Shown here: piece by piece, positions 1-8,604 of the stretch
Layout: each line of letters starts with the position of its first letter
Numbering within the stretch: the stretch's first letter is position 1
Source of the DNA: Pannonibacter sp. SL95
GTDB taxonomy: Bacteria > Pseudomonadota > Alphaproteobacteria > Rhizobiales > Stappiaceae
NCBI RefSeq assembly: GCF_026672425.1
Contig: NZ_JAPPRC010000004.1
Location: 860,074 to 924,073 of the forward strand
DNA: 64,000 bases
Direction of reading: 5' to 3'
Made by a program: the position numbers and the translations under genes
Notes under the pieces: model-generated
Databases searched by the model: none
Told to the model about the DNA's origin: nothing
The model's input: the letters and a program-made list of their open reading frames with translations, nothing else

Positions 1-313
1 CCTGCGGACCTCTGTCACACTTTGCCTAAGGCGTGACGGGCTACACCGGTTCGTTCTGTCAAATGAGGGCGCCATCACGAAGATCGCTTGAGGCTGGACG
101 GCTCCTTTCCACCGGGCAGCTGGCGGGTCGGGTCGCGCCGGCACCCGCGTTGTTGCCGGGGATGGAGCCCGTCGTCGACAGCCGGGAGTTGGCCTAACAC
201 GCCTTGATCTCTTGCGTCCGAAACGGGACCGAACCATGGAGCGCTCCCGGCTCGGTGGCTGCATCGCGCTCAAACCGTGCTCCACGCCCCAGAGTTTATT
301 CCGATTCTCGGAA

Positions 314-340
314 TTGTATCTTACAAAATGACAGTATTAT
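314..340 (+). promoter_or_regulatory. Candidate promoter upstream of the AhpD-like gene
   Basis: An AT-rich patch in a GC-rich context holds TTGTAT (314-319) and TATTAT (335-340), separated by 15 bases. It lies about 80 bases before the first gene on this strand, and the spacing is shorter than the usual 17. Positions 1-313 show no gene I can support. Confidence 0.3.
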
Positions 341-417
341 GCTTTCTGAGGGAAATTATTAGGTTCTCTGCAGCGGTTCGGGAGTGTCCCTGAGCCGACT
401 TGGAACGGAGAACGCAA

Positions 418-966
418 ATGTCCCGCATTGTTACCCCCGCTACGATTGAAGCCTCGCCTGCCGCTTCCCAGCCGATGCTGGAAGCCGTGAAAAAGCAGTT
501 CGGGCTTGTGCCAAACCTCTTTCGCGTCGTTGGCAATTCGCCTGCCGCGCTTGAGGGCTATCTCGGCCTGAACGGCGCGCTGGCCAAGGGCGCCATCGAC
601 GCCAAGACCCGCGAGCGGATCGCTCTCGCGGTCGCTGAGATCAACGGCTGCAACTACTGCCTGTCCGCACACAGCTACATCGGCGCGAACCTTGCCAAGC
701 TCGATGAGGCCGAGATCCTTGCCAACCGTCGCGGTGGGTCGACGGATCCGATGGCTGACGCAGCCGTCCGGTTTGCCGTTGCTGTGACCTCTGCCCGTGG
801 TCAGGTTGCAGCCGCCGATGTTGCGGCCGTCCGCGCCGCTGGTTTCAGCGACGCCCAGATCGTCGAGATCGTGCTTCACGTCGCTCTGAACACCCTGACC
901 AACTACGTCAACAACGTCGCAGAAACGGCCATCGACTTTCCGCAGGCCAAGCCGCTCGCAGCCTGA
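418..966 (+). CDS. Carboxymuconolactone decarboxylase / AhpD-like peroxidase-related protein
   Basis: The product is a 182-residue cytoplasmic AhpD-fold protein. The family's redox motif is visible as CNYCLSAH near residue 75: two cysteines two apart followed by histidine, as in alkylhydroperoxidase-type members that use the CxxC pair as thiol reductant. The flanking sequence (ERIALAVAEINGC before, IVLHVALNTLTNYVNN near the C-terminus) is typical of the family. I chose the ATG at 418 because GGAG lies 7 bases upstream; a TTG at 400 is in frame but lacks this site. The next gene, a YHS protein, follows after 36 bases on the same strand and both end at one terminator, so they probably form a two-gene operon. 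The substrate is unknown. Confidence 0.85.
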   Translation: MSRIVTPATIEASPAASQPMLEAVKKQFGLVPNLFRVVGNSPAALEGYLGLNGALAKGAIDAKTRERIALAVAEINGCNYCLSAHSYIGANLAKLDEAEILANRRGGSTDPMADAAVRFAVAVTSARGQVAAADVAAVRAAGFSDAQIVEIVLHVALNTLTNYVNNVAETAIDFPQAKPLAA

Positions 967-1002
967 CCTCATCGCCCCGAACAAGCCAGAAGGACATCCG
1001 AC

Positions 1003-1506
1003 ATGACGACCAGCTTTTCGAATACCGCACGCCGCCTCGCCGCAGCGGTGGCCTTTGCCGCGCTGATGGGATCGGCCCTGCCGGCCCTCGCCTATGACTT
1101 GAACTCCCCGGCGGCAATCAACGTGGACGCAAAAGGCGTGATCCTGCGCGGCGTTGATGCCACCACCTATGCGACCGGCGCTGCGCCGGTCGCCGGTTCG
1201 CCCGACTATACCGCGAAGGTCGGCGGGGCGACTTACCACTTCGCCTCCGGCGCGTCGCGTGACAAGTTCCTTGCAGCATCGGCCACCTTCGAGCCGGCTT
1301 TCGGCGGCTTCTGCGCCACCGGTGCGGCTCTGGGCAAGAAGCTTGACGGCGACCCGGCCATCTTCCGCATGTACGAAGGCAAGCTCTACGTCTTTGTCTC
1401 CAAGGATGCGGTTGCCTTGTGGGACAAGGATCCGGCCGGCACGCTGGCCAAGGCCAATGCCAACTGGCCGAACATCAGCAACAAGACCCCTGCTTCGCTG
1501 GAGTAA
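1003..1506 (+). CDS. Exported YHS domain-containing protein
   Basis: A 167-residue protein with a clear Sec signal peptide: a twin Arg region, then a hydrophobic stretch ending in ALPALA around residue 29. The mature part carries a YHS-type domain (GVDATTYATG, then YHFASGASRDKFLA, then FGGFCATGAALGKK) of the kind found in periplasmic proteins thought to bind metal or act in redox chemistry. It closely follows the AhpD-like gene and shares its terminator. The AAGGACATCCGAC leader supplies a ribosome site. No catalytic role can be read directly. Confidence 0.8.
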   Translation: MTTSFSNTARRLAAAVAFAALMGSALPALAYDLNSPAAINVDAKGVILRGVDATTYATGAAPVAGSPDYTAKVGGATYHFASGASRDKFLAASATFEPAFGGFCATGAALGKKLDGDPAIFRMYEGKLYVFVSKDAVALWDKDPAGTLAKANANWPNISNKTPASLE

Positions 1507-1641
1507 GACCTACTCTCGGTGAGCTTGACCCATCGAGAGTTGTTCAAGGCCGTGCGGCGATCGAGTCTTTTCAAGGCGTGATGCGTCAGCATCTCGGCGC
1601 CTTGGTACAAGCCGCAGGTCAGGCCTCTGATCTCGATCATC

Positions 1642-1682
1642 AACTCCCCGGGCAACCACCTTGCCCGGGGAGTTCTTTTTTC
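1642..1682 (+). terminator. Rho-independent terminator of the AhpD-YHS pair
   Basis: A perfect 14-bp stem (1642-1655 against 1661-1674) with a CCACC loop is followed by CTTTTTT. It lies 136 bases past the YHS stop codon. Confidence 0.9.
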
Positions 1683-1780
1683 TGCAGCTGTCCGCGCTTG
1701 TGGCTGGCGCAGCCCTCATTTCCCATCGGCCGAATGCACCCTTGGCAGATGGCAACATTCCAGCTTCGAACTGTTGCCGC

Positions 1781-1792
1781 GGGGGGGGGGGG
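1781..1792. repeat. G12 homopolymer in intergenic DNA
   Basis: A run of 12 G residues lies in the non-coding stretch 1683-1878, in which I see no gene. Such a tract is prone to slippage and to sequencing error. Confidence 0.7.
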
Positions 1793-1878
1793 CGTATCCA
1801 GCGCCGGACGGGGCTCGCGTCAACGCGCCACGCAGTCCCGGTCAGTCCCTCGTTCCTGACAGAGATCCCCCAAAAGCA

Positions 1879-1940
1879 AACGACCTGCGCCTTGCCTGTG
1901 GCCCCAGTTCAGCGAAGCCACAGGCAAGGCGCAGGTCGTT
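1879..1940 (-). terminator. Long perfect hairpin, terminator for the minus-strand operon
   Basis: A perfect 24-bp inverted repeat (1879-1902 and 1917-1940) with a 14-base loop. Read on the minus strand it is followed by TTGCTTTTGGGG, a U-rich tail, and it lies 94 bases past the last gene of the 2034-5936 minus-strand run. On the plus strand there is no U-tract. Confidence 0.7.
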
Positions 1941-2033
1941 GTGTGTATGGGAAGCCCTTGCAGCGTTTAGCAATTTCAAGGCGTGAAGCGTCAGCGGTCC
2001 GCCGTTGGGCGGCTTGGTCGGGCCGATGGCCCA

Positions 2034-2948
2034 TCAAGACCAGCGCAGGCCGGCCGCGTTTTGCAGCCATTGTCCGCCAGTGACGTCCAGCTCCAGCACC
2101 CGGTCAGCGCCCGACGCGGCTGCGGTCTCTGCATCGTTCCAGGTTACGCTGCCCCTCGCGGCCAGCTGCAAAAGGTGGCCATGGGCGAAGTCAACAAACA
2201 GCAGGCCCGTGCGGGCATCGAGCGCAAGGTTTCCAAGCGTGTTGAAGAACCCGTTTCCGGCAAAGTCCGGCACCCGCAGCCGGATGCCACCGGGCCCATC
2301 CTGCATCTGGACAAAGCCGGGTTCACCGCCGCGATGCGACACGTCGATGCCTCCCGCCCAGTCTGCCTGGCTGAGGCCACTTGTCGTCGCGATGAAGAAC
2401 GTGTCCGCCTCCGCAATCAGCTTGCGGGCCTGCATGCTCAGGCTGGCGCTTTCGGTGAGGCGTGAAACGGGATCGAGGCCCGCGAGCTGCTCATGCTGCC
2501 GGGTCTGGATGTACTTGGGGCAATTGCCGAAGCTTTGCACGACATCGATGGAAAAGCCCATCGGCCCCGCTTCGCCGACCTTGCCATTCATCCGGTTGCG
2601 GCGGCGGGTCGAAAGTTCGATCCCAAGGAGCCCGATCGGCGCGCCGGGCGTCAGCGCCGCACGCACAGGGTCGGCTGGATCTGGCAGGGCTGAGAGCTGC
2701 ATGTGGCGAGGGCTTGTCGTGATGAAGCCCGGCGCTCGGGCCACAAGTGTCGCCCAGGGCTGCCCCGTGGCGTCAGCCAGCGCCGCGATGACAAACGGCA
2801 GCTTTTCAAAAAGCTCACGATGCTGATCCGGCATGTGGTCCCGGATCAGCCGGGGGCCGGCGACCGCCATGCGTGCGCGCGTGCCGGCGCGGCCCTGCAC
2901 CTGGCGCTCGCCCTCGTGAAAGGGCGAGCCATCTGTGTCGGTGTTCAC
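2034..2948 (-). CDS. Pyridoxamine 5'-phosphate oxidase-fold flavin protein
   Basis: A 304-residue protein of the PNPOx-like FMN-binding split-barrel superfamily (COG3576-type). The two-domain layout is visible: an N-terminal barrel (around residues 60-130), the family motif FGNCPKYIQTR in the middle, then a second barrel beginning FFIATTSG with SHRGGEPGFVQ. Family members bind flavin nucleotide; some reduce small molecules, but no substrate can be assigned here. The start is a GTG overlapping the GST stop by 4 bases (GTGA), indicating translational coupling. It is the last gene of a minus-strand operon starting at 5936. Confidence 0.85.
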   Translation of the reverse strand: MNTDTDGSPFHEGERQVQGRAGTRARMAVAGPRLIRDHMPDQHRELFEKLPFVIAALADATGQPWATLVARAPGFITTSPRHMQLSALPDPADPVRAALTPGAPIGLLGIELSTRRRNRMNGKVGEAGPMGFSIDVVQSFGNCPKYIQTRQHEQLAGLDPVSRLTESASLSMQARKLIAEADTFFIATTSGLSQADWAGGIDVSHRGGEPGFVQMQDGPGGIRLRVPDFAGNGFFNTLGNLALDARTGLLFVDFAHGHLLQLAARGSVTWNDAETAAASGADRVLELDVTGGQWLQNAAGLRWS

Positions 2949-3583
2949 GCCGCAGGCCCTCCAAACTTTGGCGCGCTGCGAACCATCGGGACAAAGCCGT
3001 CAAGCGCCTCGATCCGCTCGATCCAGGCGCGCAGCGCCGGGTAAGGGGCCAGCGAGACATGTCCCTCAGGCGCGTGGGCCGTGTAGGAATAGAGCGCAAC
3101 GTCGGCGATGGTCGGGGACTGACCCACAAAGAAGGGGCCAGCCTCGGCAAGATGCGCGTCCATCGTGCTGAGGACCGCAGCAGCCGTTGCATGGGCGCGG
3201 GCCAGATCATGCTTGGCGTCAAACAGCCCGACCAGACGCGCCACGGCCGGGCCGGAGAACAGCGGTCCTGCGGCAACCGACAGCCAGCGCTGCGCCTCGG
3301 CAGCCCCTTGCGCATCGGCCGGATACCACCGGCGGCTTGGGTCATACCGCGTGGCCAGATAGACCAGGATCGCGTTGGCATCCGCCAGCACATAGCCGTC
3401 ATCCTCGATCACCGGCACCTGCCCGAAGCGGTTCATCGCCAGAAAGGCCTCGGACTTCTGGCCGCCGGGTGGCACATCGATGATCTCGACCGGGAGCCGC
3501 AGCAAGGACAGCATCAACTCGACCCGGTGGCTGTGGCCGGACAGCCGGAAGCGGTGCAGGCGGATAGGGAAGGACTGGGTCAT
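2945..3583 (-). CDS. Glutathione S-transferase family protein
   Basis: A 212-residue cytosolic GST. The N-terminal thioredoxin-like domain shows RLSGHSHRVELML, the NRFGQVPVIEDDG cis-proline loop and the DANAILVYLA glutathione-binding segment. The C-terminal helical domain carries the N-capping motif region SPTIADVALYSY. It is coupled to the flavin-fold gene downstream and preceded by a tiny gene. The context (two PNPOx-fold proteins, MBL hydrolase) suggests detoxification of electrophiles or xenobiotics, which is inference. Confidence 0.9.
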   Translation of the reverse strand: MTQSFPIRLHRFRLSGHSHRVELMLSLLRLPVEIIDVPPGGQKSEAFLAMNRFGQVPVIEDDGYVLADANAILVYLATRYDPSRRWYPADAQGAAEAQRWLSVAAGPLFSGPAVARLVGLFDAKHDLARAHATAAAVLSTMDAHLAEAGPFFVGQSPTIADVALYSYTAHAPEGHVSLAPYPALRAWIERIEALDGFVPMVRSAPKFGGPAA

Positions 3584-3586
3584 TGG

Positions 3587-3781
3587 TCAGATCCTGTCGA
3601 GACGATGGCGCAGGGCACGCGAGCGTTGATCATTGTCAGCAATTGCCTCGCGCTCATGCCCCTGGTTGCGCTCGCCCTGATGAACGGGCGCAAACATTTC
3701 GCAAGGATAGGCATCGCCGGACGCCGCCATTGCGGCAAGGCATTCGGCATAGAGGGACAGGTTTGAATGGGGCTCAACCAT
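3587..3781 (-). CDS. Small hypothetical protein in the GST operon
   Basis: A 64-residue protein with a charged, His-rich C-terminal half (HQGERNQGHEREAIADNDQRSRALRHR). It has no signal or membrane segment. It starts 8 bases inside the end of the upstream flavin-fold gene and ends 3 bases before the GST start, so its place in the operon, rather than homology, supports it. A second overlapping frame (3580-3777) has worse composition. I do not recognise the family. Confidence 0.55.
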   Translation of the reverse strand: MVEPHSNLSLYAECLAAMAASGDAYPCEMFAPVHQGERNQGHEREAIADNDQRSRALRHRLDRI

Positions 3782-4394
3782 TTTGTGTTCCTTCCTTTTT
3801 CAGGAGTTGTGCTTCGAGGTCGGCGATCCGCGTCAGCAGGGGCGCGGTCATGCGCCGAACCTCATCCAGCGTGTAGCGTTCGGTGATGTGCTGCGGACAA
3901 TTCCAGTCGAAGCCTTCGACCGTGATCATCAGGCCGCGTTCCACCGTCGCGCGGTATCCGGGCACGGCGAGCATGCCCAGCGTCTCCGTATCCTCGGGGT
4001 CAACCGCCTGCGCCCGGCCGAACAGCTTCAGTCTTGTCCGGCTCGGATAGTCCATGAAGAACAGCGACACCCGGTCATCAGTCGTGAGGTTTCCGACCGT
4101 GATGTACTGGCGATTGCCGCGAAAATCGGCAAAGCCGATCAATTGCGGGCCCAGCACACGGACAAACCCTTGAGGTCCGCCGCGATGCTGGATGTAGGGC
4201 CAGCCTGTTTCGCCAACGCTGGCCATGTAGAAGGAATCGCGCGCAGTCAGAAACTGCGCCTCAGCTCCGGTCAGCACGTGGTTGAACGGCTCGGCCACCT
4301 GCTCGTTGCGGGCATAGGCCGCGCGGCTGCCCAGACGCTGCTGCACCTGTTTGACGGTTGGCGTAAAGGCAATGTCGGCGAAGCGATGTGTCAT
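3774..4394 (-). CDS. Pyridoxamine 5'-phosphate oxidase family protein
   Basis: A 206-residue PNPOx-fold protein, shorter than and not a duplicate of the one at 2034-2948. Recognisable segments are FYMASVGETGWPYIQHRGGP, FADFRGNRQYITVGNL and FFMDYPSRTRLKLFGRA, which form the FMN-binding barrel in this family. The C-terminal IADLEAQLLKKE looks like a short helix. GAGAGGG before the ATG supports the start. It lies within the minus-strand operon headed by the MBL-fold gene. Confidence 0.88.
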   Translation of the reverse strand: MTHRFADIAFTPTVKQVQQRLGSRAAYARNEQVAEPFNHVLTGAEAQFLTARDSFYMASVGETGWPYIQHRGGPQGFVRVLGPQLIGFADFRGNRQYITVGNLTTDDRVSLFFMDYPSRTRLKLFGRAQAVDPEDTETLGMLAVPGYRATVERGLMITVEGFDWNCPQHITERYTLDEVRRMTAPLLTRIADLEAQLLKKEGTQNG

Positions 4395-4421
4395 GGTAAG
4401 CCCTCTCGGCGTGTCGTGTTG

Positions 4422-4886
4422 CTAGAGCCCGAGCGCGCTGAGACCCGGGTGGTCATCGGGGCGGCGGCCGAGCGGCCAATGGAACTTGCGGTCGGTCTCG
4501 GCGATGGCGAGGTCGTTGATGCTGGCATGGCGCACGGCCATCAGCCCCTCGGCATCAAACTCCCAGTTCTCATTGCCGTAGCTGCGGAACCACTGTCCGG
4601 CATCGTTGCGCCATTCGTAGGCAAAGCGCACCGCGATCCGGTTGGCGTGAAACGCCCAGACCTCCTTGATCAGGCGATACTCGTGCTCATTCGCCCATTT
4701 GCGCGTCAGAAACGCCTCGATTTCCGTCCGGCCACGGGGAAACTCGGCCCGGTTTCGCCACAGGCTGTCGGTGGTATAGGCCAGCGCCACGCGCGCGGGA
4801 TCGCGGCTGTTCCAGGCATCTTCGGCCAATCGGGCCTTCTGCGCGGCGGTTTCGGCTGTAAAGGGCGGCAAGGGTGGGCGGGACAT
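4422..4886 (-). CDS. DUF1348 nuclear transport factor 2-like protein
   Basis: A 154-residue NTF2-like cone-fold protein. The near-full-length family pattern is visible: [66 protein letters not shown] and the C-terminal [16 protein letters not shown]. Function in this family is not established. AGGAG lies 8 bases before the ATG at 4886, so the longer in-frame upstream start is rejected. It is cotranscribed with the flanking genes. Confidence 0.88.
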   Translation of the reverse strand: MSRPPLPPFTAETAAQKARLAEDAWNSRDPARVALAYTTDSLWRNRAEFPRGRTEIEAFLTRKWANEHEYRLIKEVWAFHANRIAVRFAYEWRNDAGQWFRSYGNENWEFDAEGLMAVRHASINDLAIAETDRKFHWPLGRRPDDHPGLSALGL

Positions 4887-4976
4887 GAAAATTTCTCCTG
4901 GTGAAGCGGCGCCCCCTTTTGGGAGCGCCTGAAGTGGCAACGTCGTTCGGGCCTATATGGCGAGGGCAACTCTGGG

Positions 4977-5936
4977 TCAGAGGTAGGACCAGTCGGCTGG
5001 CAGCCAGCGGGGGACGCCACCTTCGTTGATGATCCGCCCGACGCCGGGGAACGGCATGTGGGTCGCCGCGATCAGAGCCTTCTGCTCGGCAGCTTCGGCA
5101 AAGAACCGGGTGCGGGTGGCATCGGCCGCAGCCTTGTCCATCTCGAACACGATCCCGAAGCCGGGGATTGCCGGGTGCGCTGCCGGATGGAACAGCATGT
5201 CCGCGACCAGCAACAGGCTCTGGTCGCCATCCTCGATCTTCACGCCAATCTGTCCGGGCGTGTGGCCCGACAGGTCGAACACGGAGACGCCGCGCGAAAT
5301 CTCCCGGTTACCGTCGATCTGTTGCAGCCGCGGATACAGCGAGACGAGACGTTCCGTGGCGGCGAAGCTGGAATGCGTGATCTGCGGTGCGCGGGCCAGA
5401 ATGCCGGGGTCGGTAAAGGTCGCCACATCGCGGCGATCGATAAAGACCTCTGCGTTGGGATAGGTGTTGCGCCCGCCGGCAACCATGCCCGCGATGTGAT
5501 CGACATGCGCATGGCTCAGGATGACGGCATCAATGCTGCTCGCTGGCACGCCCAGGGCTTCCAGCGTGCCCGGCAGATAGCCGGACGTGGGGCTGACCGT
5601 TCCGGCCGGCCCGCTGTCCACGAGGATGTAGCGCTCGCCGTCGTTGATCAGATAGGTCGAAAAGCTGGCGCGGATGCCATTCTTGCCGGCGGCAAACACG
5701 GCGTCGCCAGCGGCTTTGACATCGGCCGGGCCAGCTCCGGTGAACAGCTCATAGGGAAAGTCGATGTAGCCGTCGGAGATGACCGTCACCTCGAAGTGCC
5801 CGATCTGATAACGGGCCACCACGGGCAGGCGCGGCAACGGACCTGCAGACCTTGCGGTGGCGTGCGTGGCAAGGGCAGCTGACAGGGGAAGAGCGGCAAG
5901 GGCGGCGCCGAAGCTGCGGCGAGACAGGTTGACCAT
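4977..5936 (-). CDS. Tat-exported metallo-beta-lactamase fold hydrolase
   Basis: A 319-residue MBL-fold enzyme with an N-terminal twin-arginine signal (SRRSFGAAL, then an Ala/Leu-rich core to about residue 28), so it should act in the periplasm. The dinuclear metal site is clear: HAHVDH near residue 147, a distal D in VADMLFHP and a final H in ATHMPFPG. The DLSGHTPGQ motif is also present. The family includes lactonases and quorum-quenching enzymes as well as other hydrolases, and the substrate cannot be told. It is the first gene of the minus-strand operon and divergent from a LysR regulator that probably controls it. Confidence 0.88.
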   Translation of the reverse strand: MVNLSRRSFGAALAALPLSAALATHATARSAGPLPRLPVVARYQIGHFEVTVISDGYIDFPYELFTGAGPADVKAAGDAVFAAGKNGIRASFSTYLINDGERYILVDSGPAGTVSPTSGYLPGTLEALGVPASSIDAVILSHAHVDHIAGMVAGGRNTYPNAEVFIDRRDVATFTDPGILARAPQITHSSFAATERLVSLYPRLQQIDGNREISRGVSVFDLSGHTPGQIGVKIEDGDQSLLLVADMLFHPAAHPAIPGFGIVFEMDKAAADATRTRFFAEAAEQKALIAATHMPFPGVGRIINEGGVPRWLPADWSYL

Positions 5937-6045
5937 CGGATGTCCTTTCGGGGTTGCAAAATGCTGGTCTCACTCCGCTGACGGCGGGGCGAGAGCCTTG
6001 ATCCCGAGTATGGTCTGGTGTTTGATCTGGAAGAATACGCGACAT

Positions 6046-6064
6046 ATGGAATTGATTATTCCAT
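6046..6064. promoter_or_regulatory. Candidate LysR operator in the divergent MBL/LysR promoter
   Basis: ATGGAAT and ATTCCAT form a perfect 7-bp inverted repeat around a TGATT spacer, ending 12 bases before the LysR start codon. The position between divergently transcribed genes and the AT-rich dyad fit a LysR-type autoregulatory site. No binding data are available. Confidence 0.55.
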
Positions 6065-6076
6065 TGGGAGAAATGA

Positions 6077-7003
6077 ATGGACCGCTTCCACGAACTTGAG
6101 GTGTTCATCGCCGTCAACGATGCGGGCAGTTTTGCGAAGGCAGGTCAGCGCTTGCGCATGTCGCCGCCAGCGGTCACCCGGGCGATCTCGGCGCTCGAGG
6201 ACCGGCTTGGCGCGCGGCTGTTCCAGCGCACCACGCGGCGCCTGGCCATCACCGATGTCGGCTCGCGCTTTCTCGAAAGCGCCCGCCGTGTTCTGGACGA
6301 TCTCGCCGCTGCCGAACGCGAGGCCTTGGGCGCAACCACGGCCGCCCGTGGCCATCTCACCATCACGGCGTCGGTCACTTTGGGGCGGGCGTTGCTGGCC
6401 CCGGTTGCCCGCGCGTTCCTGACTGAATTTCCCGATGTCACGCTGTCGGTGCTGCTGCTGGACCGGGTCACCAACCTCATCGAGGAGGGGATCGACGCCG
6501 CAATCCGCGTCGGGTCCTTGCCGGATTCGACCATGGTTGCGCGCAAGCTCGGGTCGGTACGCCGGATGCTTGTGGCCAGTCCTGACTATCTTGCACGTCA
6601 CGGCGTGCCGGTTGCCCCGGGTGATCTGGCACAGCATTCCGTCATCGCGTTCACGGGCCTGATGCCCAACCGTGAATGGCGGTTCCTCGACGGGCGCAGC
6701 GGCAAGAGCGTGTCGTTCATGCCGCGGTTCGAGATCAACGATGCGGTCACCGCCATCGCGGCCGCCGAAGCCGGTGACGGCATCACGATCGCCTTGTCCT
6801 ACATGGTCGCCGAGCAGATCCGCCAGGGCCGTCTGGTTCCAGTGCTCGAGGACCTGACGCCGCCGTCGGTTCCGGTGCATCTGGTCTTTCCGCAGAGCCG
6901 CCTGCTTGCACCCAAGCTGCGCGCCTTCGTCGACTTCGCAGTCCCGCGGCTGAAGCAGAGCCTCGATGACCTGGGATTGGACCAAGACGAACAGGACGCC
7001 TGA
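6077..7003 (+). CDS. LysR family transcriptional regulator
   Basis: A 308-residue LTTR. The N-terminal winged HTH is complete (FIAVNDAGSFAKAGQRLRMS, PPAVTRAISALEDRLGARLF, then TRRLAITDVG). The effector domain follows from about residue 90 (GHLTITASVTLGRALLAP, IDAAIRVG). It resembles the large group of LysR proteins adjacent to detoxification genes. It is divergent from the MBL-GST-PNPOx operon with 140 bases between, so it probably regulates that operon. GGGAG precedes the ATG. Confidence 0.93.
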   Translation: MDRFHELEVFIAVNDAGSFAKAGQRLRMSPPAVTRAISALEDRLGARLFQRTTRRLAITDVGSRFLESARRVLDDLAAAEREALGATTAARGHLTITASVTLGRALLAPVARAFLTEFPDVTLSVLLLDRVTNLIEEGIDAAIRVGSLPDSTMVARKLGSVRRMLVASPDYLARHGVPVAPGDLAQHSVIAFTGLMPNREWRFLDGRSGKSVSFMPRFEINDAVTAIAAAEAGDGITIALSYMVAEQIRQGRLVPVLEDLTPPSVPVHLVFPQSRLLAPKLRAFVDFAVPRLKQSLDDLGLDQDEQDA

Positions 7004-7233
7004 CCCGGCCCCGCTCAGGACGCCGCTGCGAGCCCACAACCAGTCCGGCAGCTCAGACCAACCAATCCACCGCCAGCAGCCGACCCTTGGAGACCTAGGT
7101 CAGCTGAAACGCCCCCAAGACCGGCCAGACATCGAGCAGTGCGTCGACGGCCTCGGGGTCAGGATCGATGGGGTGGGCATCGTCTTTTGCTATGTTGCAG
7201 ATGGGGCGAAGGTCGGTTTCGAGCCCAATTCGG

Positions 7234-8103
7234 TCATTCGCGAAGGTCTTGCGTGGCCTCCTTCAGCCAATTGACGAAATCCCTTGTTTTGGGCGCTCCC
7301 GGTCGGGCGACTTCCACCGCATAGACGTAGTTGCTGTCAGCCGCACCAAACGGCGCGACCAGCCGGCCGCCGGCGACATCCCCCGCCACCAGATGCCAGG
7401 GGGCGATTGCGACACCAAGGTTGTTGAGAACCGCCTCGATCGTCATGTGATAATGATCGAAGATCCGGGTCGTGGCGGATGCATTCCCGACGCCTTTGCC
7501 GGTCAGGGAGGCCCATTCGCGCCAGACATCAGGGCGTGTCCGCGTCTCCAGCCGAGGCAGGGCGAGTACGTCCGTCTCGGAGCCCGATGCGAGCGAGGGT
7601 GTGACGACCAGCGCCAGTTTCTCCGCAAATAGCCGCGTGCAGGTCTTTGGCAGTTCGGCATCAGGCGGCAAGACCAGAATACGGGCATCGACGTGAACCT
7701 GCGACTGCCGGTCATCGGTTGCAAGGCGAACATCATAGCGGGGGTGCCGAGCCGCAAAGTCATGCAGGCGCGGAATAAGCCAGCGCATTGCAAAAGTGCT
7801 GAGGCAGGCCACATCCAGGATGCTGCCATCTCCCCGCCCGATGATACGCAGCGCATCCTCGATTTGATCGAAAGCCGCAGTCAGGGCAAAGCCGAAGACC
7901 CGGCCTTCTGCGGTAAGCCTCGGGCGGTTGCGCGCGCCCTCGAACAAAGGCGCGCCAATGAAATCCTCGAGATGGCTGACTTGGCGGCTGACTGCACCAT
8001 GCGTCACGCCCAACTCGTCGGCAGCACGTGAGATTTGGCCATGTCGGGCGGCAGCCTCGAATGCCCGGAGCGCCGCAACAGGCAGCATCTTTCTGCTTTT
8101 CAT
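7234..8103 (-). CDS. LysR family transcriptional regulator, GcvA-like group
   Basis: A 289-residue LTTR with HTH LRAFEAAARHGQISRAADEL and VTHGAVSRQVSHLEDFIGAP, the arrangement typical of GcvA-like regulators, and an effector domain with CLSTFAMRWLIPRL. I used the ATG at 8103; an in-frame GTG at 8118 is possible. It is divergent from the tautomerase gene (93 bases between), its likely target. The 230 bases between this stop and the previous gene show nothing supportable. Confidence 0.9.
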   Translation of the reverse strand: MKSRKMLPVAALRAFEAAARHGQISRAADELGVTHGAVSRQVSHLEDFIGAPLFEGARNRPRLTAEGRVFGFALTAAFDQIEDALRIIGRGDGSILDVACLSTFAMRWLIPRLHDFAARHPRYDVRLATDDRQSQVHVDARILVLPPDAELPKTCTRLFAEKLALVVTPSLASGSETDVLALPRLETRTRPDVWREWASLTGKGVGNASATTRIFDHYHMTIEAVLNNLGVAIAPWHLVAGDVAGGRLVAPFGAADSNYVYAVEVARPGAPKTRDFVNWLKEATQDLRE

Positions 8104-8196
8104 GTGAGCCAGAGTCACAATAAGCGGGCTGGAATGTCAATGGACTGGGCGCAGGATAGGTGAAAAAAGGAGCGAACCAACAGGACGAGGTGAGCC

Positions 8197-8604
8197 ATGC
8201 CATTTGTCAGAACAGCCATCCCGAAAGGCACAGATACACTGCACAAGCAGCAGATCGTGCAGGGGATTCATGATGCGCTTGTTGAGAGCATCGGCATGCC
8301 AAAGGACGAACTTTTCAACCTCGTCACCCAATACAGTGACGACGAGTTCTTCTACGACCGGGGCTTCAACGGCATTGCCCGGTCCGACAGGCTGATCGTC
8401 GTGGAAATCACAATGCGCCGTGGCAGAAGTGACGCCATGAAGCGGGATCTCTACGCTGCCATAACGCGGAACCTCGCGGGGAGCGCGGCGGTATCGCCCA
8501 AGGATGTCTTCATTTACTTGCACGAGAACGACTACTCCGACTGGAGCGTCGGCAACGGTGTTTTCGCCATGGCCCTGGCCCAGCAGCGCGGGACAGATGG
8601 CTAA
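8197..8604 (+). CDS. Tautomerase family protein
   Basis: A 135-residue tautomerase-superfamily protein. The catalytic N-terminal proline follows the initiator Met directly (MPFVRTAIPKG). The downstream pattern IVQGIHDALVESIGMPKDELF and DVFIYLHENDYSDWSVGNG fits the longer, homodimer-type members. The family performs acid-base chemistry on keto/enol or halogenated substrates; the substrate is not indicated. It is divergent from a LysR regulator. Confidence 0.9.
   Translation: MPFVRTAIPKGTDTLHKQQIVQGIHDALVESIGMPKDELFNLVTQYSDDEFFYDRGFNGIARSDRLIVVEITMRRGRSDAMKRDLYAAITRNLAGSAAVSPKDVFIYLHENDYSDWSVGNGVFAMALAQQRGTDG

Noticed and set aside
5058..5882. Long plus-strand frame opposite the MBL-fold gene
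   Set aside because: An antisense shadow; the minus strand has a complete metal site and Tat signal.
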